In this document: piece by piece, positions 31,481 to 37,712 of the stretch
Layout of the letters: each line of letters opens with the position of its first letter
How positions within the stretch are numbered: the stretch's first letter is position 1
Origin: Rufibacter glacialis
GTDB lineage: Bacteria; Bacteroidota; Bacteroidia; Cytophagales; Hymenobacteraceae
Length of the DNA stretch: 64,000 bases
Reading direction: 5' to 3'
NCBI RefSeq assembly: GCF_008271745.1
Contig: NZ_VKKZ01000021.1
Span: 248,001 to 312,000 of the forward strand
Translations under genes and position numbers: made by a program
The notes under the pieces: model-generated
Seen by the model: only the letters and a program-made list of their open reading frames with translations
The model's database searches: none
Told to the model about the DNA's origin: nothing

Positions 31481-32665
31481 ATGATAATGAGAACATTACC
31501 TAATACCTACCTGGGAAGCATGGCCTTGATAGCCGCTTTTTGCATGCTGGTTGGTTCCTGTGAGAGCAAACGTAGCGTGGAGACAGAGCGCCAAGCCCGC
31601 GATGAGGCCGCAGATACCGCCACTCCCTCTGGCACTACCAACACGGCAGACTCCATTGAACTGGTAGAAGAAGGCCTGAAGCCAACTGGTGCCAAACCGG
31701 TCTGGGCAGATGAGATCACCGGTCCCATGCAGGCGGTCATTGACAAGCTGTCCAGCTATAACGCCAAGCCTATTCCGCAGCTCACTGCCCAACAGGCCCG
31801 CCAGAACCCCACGCCTACCACGGCCGTCCTGGACCTGATGAAGGAAAACAACATTGCCATGCCGCCTTCCAGGGTGGATACCGTGGGCAAAAAGATTCCC
31901 GTAGCCGGCGGACAGATCCATGCGCGGGTGTACACGCCCAAAACCGGCAAGGCTTCTTACCCAGTGATTGTGTATTACCACGGCGGCGGCTGGGTCATTG
32001 CCGACCTGGACACGTATGATGCCTCGGCCCGTGGGCTGGCCGAACAGACAGATGCCGTAGTGATTTCCGTAGCGTACCGGCAGGCCCCTGAAAACAAATT
32101 CCCTACCGCGCACAATGATTCCTTTGCCGCCTACAAATGGGCGTTGCAGAATGCCGCGTCTCTCAAAGGTGACCCTAAAAAGGTAGCCGTGGTGGGCGAA
32201 AGCGCCGGCGGCAACCTGGCCGCCGCCGTGAGCATGATGGCCCGCGACCAGAAAGTACAGATGCCGGTGCACCAGGTATTGGTGTACCCCATTGCCGGTT
32301 ACGCCACCAACACGGAATCTTACCAGAAATACGCCGCCGCCAAGCCCCTGGACAAGCCCATGATGGAATGGTTCTTCCAGCAGTACCTGCGCACTCCCGC
32401 TGACGGCAAGAACCCTTGGATCAACCTGGTAGGCGCCAATCTGAAAGGCTTGCCTCCCACCACCATCATCAATGCCCAGCTAGACCCGCTCCAGACTGAA
32501 GGCCAGCAGTTGGCAGATAGACTGGAGGCAGCCGGCGTTGAAGTAGACCACAAAGTGTATGATGGCGTCACGCATGAGTTCTTTGGCATGACTACGGTGC
32601 TGCGCGAAGCAAAGGCGGCCCAGAAACAAGCCGTGACGGGTTTGAAAGATGCCTTCGGTTTATAA
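31481..32665 (+). CDS. Alpha/beta hydrolase lipoprotein of the hormone-sensitive lipase type
   Basis: 394 residues with a lipoprotein signal (AAFCMLVGS then C) and a ~100-residue N-terminal segment. The catalytic domain has the HSL-type oxyanion motif YYHGGGWVIA, nucleophile S241 in GESAGGN, an acid in the DPLQTEG stretch and the final histidine in VTHEFFGM. These are carboxylesterases/lipases acting on short acyl esters. It should be anchored in the envelope. A hairpin-rich spacer follows. Confidence 0.88.
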   Translation: MIMRTLPNTYLGSMALIAAFCMLVGSCESKRSVETERQARDEAADTATPSGTTNTADSIELVEEGLKPTGAKPVWADEITGPMQAVIDKLSSYNAKPIPQLTAQQARQNPTPTTAVLDLMKENNIAMPPSRVDTVGKKIPVAGGQIHARVYTPKTGKASYPVIVYYHGGGWVIADLDTYDASARGLAEQTDAVVISVAYRQAPENKFPTAHNDSFAAYKWALQNAASLKGDPKKVAVVGESAGGNLAAAVSMMARDQKVQMPVHQVLVYPIAGYATNTESYQKYAAAKPLDKPMMEWFFQQYLRTPADGKNPWINLVGANLKGLPPTTIINAQLDPLQTEGQQLADRLEAAGVEVDHKVYDGVTHEFFGMTTVLREAKAAQKQAVTGLKDAFGL

Positions 32666-33219
32666 GCTGTTTTTTTACCTGTTTTTCTGAAACCAGCTTT
32701 GAAACGAGGTTCTCGTTCCATAGCTGATTTTTTCTTTTGCGCCAGAAATGGCTGCGAGAGGTTTATCAGCGCCCTTTGCAGGTATTTTTAAAGCTATTAT
32801 ATGCCTTTTGCCATGGCTGGTGCTCTCTCCGGTCAGGAAGGGGAACATGTACGACGTTACAGTGTAACGTCGCTACAGAATACCCGATTAAGTAGCCTCG
32901 TTACAGGGAAACGAGGCTGTGCTAATCAAATGGAATCTAGCCTGACGCCAACCAGAAATTGTTGGATAACCGCTTCCTGTGCACGCCTTTTGCCGTTGCT
33001 GGCGTGGTGCCCTGCATTGGCATAGGCCCTTATGCGGCTCGTTGCATGGCTGCCCTCCGATCGCTCACGGCCGCGAGGCCCCGTCTTCCCCTCTCGCACT
33101 GCCCTTTCGGCCTGAGCTGTCTGTTCCATTTAGTTATCGTCTATCCAGGGCCAAAAGCGAGGCGCGCTCGGGAAAGACTGGAACAGGGGAAAGTAGCAGA
33201 AGCAGTAATGATTTCCCAT

Positions 33220-33249
33220 GTAGAGACAACGGCACCGCCTTGTCTCCAC
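33220..33249. repeat. Diverged copy of the GTAGAGACAA palindrome
   Basis: Arms GTAGAGACAA and TTGTCTCCAC around CGGCACCGCC, with a few mismatches to the RAYT-flanking palindrome. The sequence after it (CACGCATTCC, then TTCAAAA-like) also matches the sequence after copy 1 at 26459, so the repeat unit is larger than the palindrome. Confidence 0.65.
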
Positions 33250-33316
33250 GCATTCCTCTCTCCCACGCATTCCTTCCTCCTGCAAAAGTATTCCCCTCCT
33301 GGGAAGAAGGATGGTT

Positions 33317-33347
33317 GACCTCACAGGTTTTCAAAACCTGTGAGGTC
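33317..33347. repeat. 31-base perfect palindrome
   Basis: Arms of 15 bases (GACCTCACAGGTTTT and complement) around a central C. The outer part resembles the hairpin at 1142-1170, and the core GTTTTCAAAAC resembles the hairpins near 11.4-11.6 kb. Confidence 0.85.
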
Positions 33348-33439
33348 TTGCTTATTGATAAATCCGCGCTACAAAAGGCTTCCTCGGGAACAGGCTGGCG
33401 TTTTCAGCACTTTCGTTCTACCACTCCGTGATATTTCCT

Positions 33440-33447
33440 TAATTTTG
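33440..33447 (+). promoter_or_regulatory. -7 element (TAATTTTG) for the sulfatase gene
   Basis: TAATTTTG fits TAnnTTTG and ends 18 bases before the ATG at 33466. It argues against any earlier translation start. Confidence 0.5.
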
Positions 33448-33465
33448 TGGTTCTTCTGTTTGAAC

Positions 33466-35415
33466 ATGATGAATTCTTTTAGGCCTAAGGCGCTAAAATG
33501 TAGTGTACACCTGGCCATGCTGTTGGCGCTGGGAGTGGTGATGCTCCTCTATACCGTTTGCCGGCTGCTCTTTTATTTTTTCAACAAGGGCTTTTTCGCG
33601 GAGACTTCCTTCTCTGACCTGCTGTACCTCATGTGGGGTGGCCTGCGGTTTGACCTGGTGGCGGTCCTCTATACCAACCTGCTGTTTTTGGCCCTCATGC
33701 TGCTGCCGTTCCGGTTCCGGCACCACCCGGGGTACCGCAAAGTGGTGAAGTGGGTGTTCCTGGTCTTCAACGGCATAGGTTTGGCCCTCAACTGCGCTGA
33801 TTTCATCTACTACCGCTTTACCCTGCGCCGTACCACCGGTAGCGTGGTGAAAGAATTCGCGAATGAGAGTTGGGGTACGTTTGCGTCCAGTTTTCTGGTG
33901 GATTTCTGGTATGTGGCCCTTATCTGGCTGGCCTTGGTGTTGGCCATGGCCTGGCTGTACAACCGCATCAGGCTGGAGAAAGCCCCTACTTACAACCCGT
34001 GGTTCTATTATCCGTGGCACACCGTGGTGCTGGTGCTTACCGTGGGGTTGGCCATTGGGGCCATGCGGGGCGGGTTCCGGCACAGCACGCGGCCCATCAC
34101 CTTGAGCAACGCCGGGGAGTACGTGAAACGGCCGCAGGAAATGTACCTCGTCCTGAACACGCCTTTTTCGGTGATCAGAACCATCAACAAGACCAGCTAC
34201 CAACCCATCCATTACTTTTCTGACCAGGAAGTGGCGCAGCTCTACTCGCCGGTGCACCAACCCGCAGACTCCGCCCGGTTCCAACCTAAGAACGTGGTGG
34301 TGATCGTGTTGGAAAGCTTCGGCAAGGAAGCCATTGGCGGCTATAACCGGCACCTGGAGAACGGCACCTACACCGGCTTCACGCCTTTCCTGGATTCGCT
34401 CATGGGCCATAGCAAGGTCTACTGGAACTCGTTTGCCAACGGCCGCAAGTCCATTGATGCCCTGCCCTCTGTGCTCACCAGCATCCCCAGCATTCAGGAG
34501 CCGTTCGTGCTGACGCAGTACGTGAGCAATAACTTGCCCAGCCTGCCCCGCACCTTGCGGCAGAAAGGCTACCACACCTCGTTCTTCCATGGCGCCCCCA
34601 ACGGTTCCATGGGCTTTGACGCCTTCATGAACCTGATTGGCGTGGAAGAGTACTACGGCATGACCGAGTACGGCAAGCCCGAGGACTTTGACGGCATGTG
34701 GGGCATCTGGGACGAGGAGTTCCTGCAGTTCATGGCCGGCAAGCTCAAGACCTTCCAGGAGCCGTTCATGACCGCCGTCTTCACCACCTCCTCGCACCAC
34801 CCGTACAAGATTCCGGAACGGTACCAGGGCCAGTTCAAGAAGGGCCCCTTTGAGATCTTTGAGTGCATCGGGTACTCAGACATGGCCCTGCGCAAGTTCT
34901 TCCAGACCGCCAGTAAGGCCCCCTGGTTCCAGAACACGCTTTTCGTGATCACCGCCGACCATTCGGCCACTCACACCTATTACCCCGAGTACCAGACCGC
35001 CTGGGGAAACTTCGCGGTGCCCGTCCTTTTCTTCGCCCCCGGCGATGCTTCTTTCAGGGGCGTGGAGCGGGACCGCGTGGTGCAGCAAATAGACATCATG
35101 CCCACCGTGCTGGGGTATCTGGGCTATGACCAGCCGTATTTCTCCTTCGGGAAGAACATGCTAAACCCGCAGGAAGGCAACTTCGCCATCAGTTACCAGG
35201 GCGGCTACCAATGGACCGAGGGCGACTACTTCCTGCAGTTTGACGGCACCAAAACCCTGGGCCTCTTCAACTACCGCCAAGACAAATCCCTGAAGGAAGA
35301 CCTCCAAGACAAAGAGCCCGCCCGCAGGATAGCCATGGAAAACCAGCTCAAGGCCTTCATTCAGCAGTACAACAACCGCATGCTGGAGAACAAACTGCAG
35401 GTTTCCCAGAAATAG
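33466..35415 (+). CDS. LTA synthase family protein (membrane sulfatase/phosphoglycerol transferase type)
   Basis: 649 residues from the ATG at 33466. Five N-terminal membrane helices precede an alkaline-phosphatase-superfamily sulfatase domain: metal ligand E in VVIVLESFG, likely nucleophile serine in FANGRKSIDALPS (threonine in LtaS), HHPYKIP, and the D/H ligands in ITADHSATH. LtaS itself makes lipoteichoic acid in Firmicutes, but Bacteroidota lack it; here a phosphoglycerol- or phosphoethanolamine-type transfer to an envelope glycan or lipid is more likely (inference). ATG 33469 is equally possible. A terminator follows at 35440. Confidence 0.9.
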   Translation: MMNSFRPKALKCSVHLAMLLALGVVMLLYTVCRLLFYFFNKGFFAETSFSDLLYLMWGGLRFDLVAVLYTNLLFLALMLLPFRFRHHPGYRKVVKWVFLVFNGIGLALNCADFIYYRFTLRRTTGSVVKEFANESWGTFASSFLVDFWYVALIWLALVLAMAWLYNRIRLEKAPTYNPWFYYPWHTVVLVLTVGLAIGAMRGGFRHSTRPITLSNAGEYVKRPQEMYLVLNTPFSVIRTINKTSYQPIHYFSDQEVAQLYSPVHQPADSARFQPKNVVVIVLESFGKEAIGGYNRHLENGTYTGFTPFLDSLMGHSKVYWNSFANGRKSIDALPSVLTSIPSIQEPFVLTQYVSNNLPSLPRTLRQKGYHTSFFHGAPNGSMGFDAFMNLIGVEEYYGMTEYGKPEDFDGMWGIWDEEFLQFMAGKLKTFQEPFMTAVFTTSSHHPYKIPERYQGQFKKGPFEIFECIGYSDMALRKFFQTASKAPWFQNTLFVITADHSATHTYYPEYQTAWGNFAVPVLFFAPGDASFRGVERDRVVQQIDIMPTVLGYLGYDQPYFSFGKNMLNPQEGNFAISYQGGYQWTEGDYFLQFDGTKTLGLFNYRQDKSLKEDLQDKEPARRIAMENQLKAFIQQYNNRMLENKLQVSQK

Positions 35416-35439
35416 CGCTCAATACAAACCCTCTTCTAT

Positions 35440-35477
35440 GGTTTAGGGCCTGTTTTGAAAAAAACGGGCCCTAAACC
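35440..35477 (+). terminator. Hairpin terminator after the sulfatase gene
   Basis: Perfect 11-base arms GGTTTAGGGCC (35440-35450) and complement (35467-35477), with an A/T-rich loop. It begins 25 bases after the stop. Confidence 0.75.
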
Positions 35478-35528
35478 AGTACTTTCCCAGAAGAAACCGG
35501 CCGCAAGGGAAACTAAACAGGTGCAATA

Positions 35529-35542
35529 ATTGTATATACAAT
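35529..35542. promoter_or_regulatory. Candidate MarR operator upstream of marR
   Basis: A perfect 14-base palindrome, ATTGTATATACAAT, 37 bases before the MarR start. It shares TTGTATAyACAA with the palindrome upstream of the OYE gene. Confidence 0.6.
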
Positions 35543-35579
35543 AGTTATCACTAGATTTGCTACCCCACCGGTCCCGCCC

Positions 35580-36038
35580 ATGAAACTGGAAGACGAAATA
35601 AAACAGAAGAGCTTTGGTACCCCGCACCGGCGTATGCTGGTAAACGTGATGTTTACCGGCAATTGGCTGCAAAAAGAGCTAGCGAGCCAACTGAAGCCGC
35701 ATGGGTTGTCTTTGCAGCAACACAATGTGCTGGGCATTCTCAGGGGGCAATATCCTACCCCGGCTACCTTGGGCCTCATTCAGGAACGCATGCTAGACCG
35801 TGACTCCAATGCCACGCGCCTGGTAGACAAGCTGCTGGAAAAAGGCTTGGTGACCCGTTGCCAATGCTCTGAGAACCGCCGCAAGGTAGACATCATCATC
35901 ACAGAGAAAGGCCTGGAACTGCTTCAGCTCACAGACTTCCTCATGCAGAATCTGGAGGAGAAATACCCGCAGATCAGCCCCGAGGAAGCCACCCAGATTG
36001 GTGATTTTATGGACAAGCTGCGCGAGAAGAAGAGCTGA
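35580..36038 (+). CDS. MarR family transcriptional regulator
   Basis: 152 residues, the usual MarR length. The winged helix is clear: LSLQQHNVLGIL (helix entry), DRDSNATRLVDKLLEKGLVTR (recognition helix) and CQCSENRRKVDIIITEKG (wing). The two cysteines in the wing (RCQCSE) could make it redox- or electrophile-responsive. It lies 56 bases upstream of an Old Yellow Enzyme gene on the same strand, with a similar palindrome ahead of each, so it probably represses both itself and the reductase. Confidence 0.9.
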   Translation: MKLEDEIKQKSFGTPHRRMLVNVMFTGNWLQKELASQLKPHGLSLQQHNVLGILRGQYPTPATLGLIQERMLDRDSNATRLVDKLLEKGLVTRCQCSENRRKVDIIITEKGLELLQLTDFLMQNLEEKYPQISPEEATQIGDFMDKLREKKS

Positions 36039-36055
36039 TATTTTTTTACCTATAT

Positions 36056-36071
36056 AGTTGTATACACAACT
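36056..36071. promoter_or_regulatory. Candidate MarR operator upstream of the OYE gene
   Basis: An inverted repeat AGTTGT-ATAC-ACAACT in the marR-OYE gap, 24 bases before the OYE start. Its core TTGTATACACAA differs by one base from the palindrome upstream of marR. Confidence 0.6.
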
Positions 36072-36094
36072 TATGTTTACACAGAAATAAAACA

Positions 36095-37216
36095 ATGAGC
36101 CAAATAGAAAATCAACCGCTGTTACAACCATACCACAAAGGCGCCTTACAACTGAGCAACCGCCTGGTCATGGCCCCTATGACCCGTAGCCGGACCAATA
36201 ACCCCGAAAACGTACCCACTGAGCTGAACGCCGAATACTACGCCCAGCGCGCCAGTGCCGGTCTCATCATCTCAGAAGGCACGCCGGTAAGCCCGCAGGG
36301 CGTGGGCTACATCAACATTCCGGGCATTTATTCTGCTGCGCAGGTAGAAGGCTGGAAACTGGTGACCCAGGCCGTGCACGCCAAGGGCGGAAAGATCTAC
36401 GCGCAGCTATGGCACGTGGGCCGCATGTCGCACCCAGATTTCCACAACGGCGCCTTACCGGTGGCTCCGTCTGCCGTGAACCCCAATGACCAGGCCTTTA
36501 CCGAGGAAGGTTTCAAGCCAACCGTGACGCCCAGAGCGCTGGAAACCGCCGAGATCAAGGGAATAGTAGCCGATTTCAAAAAAGCGGCCCAAAACGCGGT
36601 AGAAGCCGGTTTTGACGGCGTGGAGATCCATTCTTCCAACGGGTACCTGTTCCACCAGTTCTTCAGCCGCTGCTCTAACCAGCGCACCGATGAATACGGC
36701 GGTACCATTGAGAACCGCGCCCGCTTCTTCTTTGAGGTGCTGGATGCCGTGAAAGAGGTGCTTGACCTGAGTCGCGTAGGGGTGCGCCTGAACCCGTCTA
36801 TGCACGAGCAGTTCGGCATTACGGTAGACGAGGAAACCGCACCCACGTTTGAGTACATCATCAAGCGCCTGAACGACTATCACCTGGCCTATCTGCACCT
36901 CACGGAGGCGTCACCCAAAGTAGCGGAGTTGCCTTACGCCATCAAAGAGATCGCGAAGCACTTCCGTCCGTTGTACCACGGCACGCTCATCATCAACGGC
37001 GGCTTCACGCAGGAGACCGGCAACAAAGTAGTAGAAGATGGGCTGGCTGATCTGGTAGCTTTTGGCCGGCCGTTTATTGCCAACCCAGACCTGGTAGAGC
37101 GCTTCGCGGAGAACGCGGAACTGAACGCCCCGGATTACAACACGTTCTACAGCAATACCGGTGAAGTGGGCTACACAGATTATCCTACCCTGAGTGAAGT
37201 AGCGTTGGCTAAATAA
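36095..37216 (+). CDS. Old Yellow Enzyme family alkene reductase
   Basis: 373 residues, full length for the OYE/NemA group. FMN-binding TIM barrel motifs are present: RLVMAPMTRSR at the start, AQLWHVGRMSHPDF, FDGVEIHSSNGYLFHQFFS and the Arg-containing YGGTIENRARFFFEV. These FMN enzymes use NAD(P)H to reduce activated C=C bonds and nitro compounds and often serve in detoxifying electrophiles. Directly downstream of marR, with a terminator at 37247. Confidence 0.93.
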   Translation: MSQIENQPLLQPYHKGALQLSNRLVMAPMTRSRTNNPENVPTELNAEYYAQRASAGLIISEGTPVSPQGVGYINIPGIYSAAQVEGWKLVTQAVHAKGGKIYAQLWHVGRMSHPDFHNGALPVAPSAVNPNDQAFTEEGFKPTVTPRALETAEIKGIVADFKKAAQNAVEAGFDGVEIHSSNGYLFHQFFSRCSNQRTDEYGGTIENRARFFFEVLDAVKEVLDLSRVGVRLNPSMHEQFGITVDEETAPTFEYIIKRLNDYHLAYLHLTEASPKVAELPYAIKEIAKHFRPLYHGTLIINGGFTQETGNKVVEDGLADLVAFGRPFIANPDLVERFAENAELNAPDYNTFYSNTGEVGYTDYPTLSEVALAK

Positions 37217-37246
37217 GGAACAACACAACTGCATATATAGAAAAGG

Positions 37247-37271
37247 GCCGCACGCTTTGTGCGGCTTTTTT
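37247..37271 (+). terminator. Rho-independent terminator after the OYE gene
   Basis: Seven-base GC-rich arms GCCGCAC (37247-37253) and complement (37259-37265) around GCTTT, followed by six T. Confidence 0.88.
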
Positions 37272-37409
37272 CATTTTGGGAGGGTTTCGTCCAAAATAAG
37301 CTAGAAATGTAATCTGCTCCATGCGCAAGCGGATGATTAGAAACCAAGGGAGCGTCAGGACATGAGTTACAAGCGCGCCATAGAGGGATTCCAATGGAAC
37401 TTCCTCCAA

Positions 37410-37502
37410 TTTGTCATCTTGAAAAGATCTTGTAGACGAATTAGGAAGGCATGAAAAAAAGGACTCTATCGTTTGCCCACAAGATCCTTTCAGGATGACA
37501 AA
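37410..37502. repeat. Long inverted repeat of the TGTCATCCTGAAAGG family, copy A
   Basis: The left arm 37410-37433 and the right arm 37479-37502 are 24 bases each and reverse complementary with two mismatches, around a 45-base centre. Copy B lies at 56791-56884 with the same CCCACAAGATCCTTTCAGGATGAC right arm; partial copies are near 44.0 and 56.95 kb. Confidence 0.8.
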
Positions 37503-37527
37503 ATGAGGTTGAATTATTCGTTCCAAT

Positions 37528-37561
37528 GCGTCCGGACACGAGCGGGGCGCTCGCGCCAGCG
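37528..37561 (+). repeat. GTCCGGACACGAG hairpin family, plus-orientation copy
   Basis: GCGTCCGGACACGAGCG then GGG then CGCTCGCGCCAGCG. The inner hairpin is CGAGCG/CGCTCG (37539-37553). The same element is at 43901-43933 (reversed), and diverged at 44623-44656 and 1078-1105. Confidence 0.75.
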
Positions 37562-37653
37562 AAGCCTCATTCACCTCTTTCCTGTTTTCCGTACTTTTTG
37601 TCAAAATCGGCTCTAAAACAAATCCTCCTAAGCTCCTTAGCATCACGCACTAT

Positions 37654-37687
37654 TTTGCGGCAAATTCCTTGGCATAGAGTACCTTTG
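37654..37687 (+). promoter_or_regulatory. Bacteroidota promoter for the DinG-like helicase
   Basis: TTTG at 37654-37657, 22 bases, then TACCTTTG at 37680-37687: both the -33 and -7 elements of the Bacteroidota sigma-ABfr consensus. The -7 element ends 25 bases before the ATG at 37713. Confidence 0.65.
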
Positions 37688-37712
37688 CCCGCTGTTGACG
37701 TGTGAGGTCCTG

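Larger units (their letters stand above)
32666..33465. other. Long gene-free spacer holding several palindromes
   Basis: About 800 bases without a gene I can support. It holds at least five inverted repeats: AACGAG/CTCGTT (32703-32717), a 21-base palindrome around CGACGTTACA (32852-32872), AGCCTCGTT/AACGAGGCT (32894-32918), a diverged copy of the RAYT-type palindrome (33220-33249) and a 31-base palindrome (33317-33347). The stretch 32950-33180 has open frames on both strands but no protein I can recognise. Confidence 0.6.

Noticed and set aside
32950-33320. Protein-coding gene in the palindrome-rich spacer
   Set aside because: Overlapping frames on both strands are open but none shows a recognisable domain, signal peptide or promoter, and the frames run through repeats.
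33340-33465. Upstream extension of the sulfatase gene
   Set aside because: The 42 extra codons begin inside the 31-base palindrome and precede the TAATTTTG element, so the start is at 33466.
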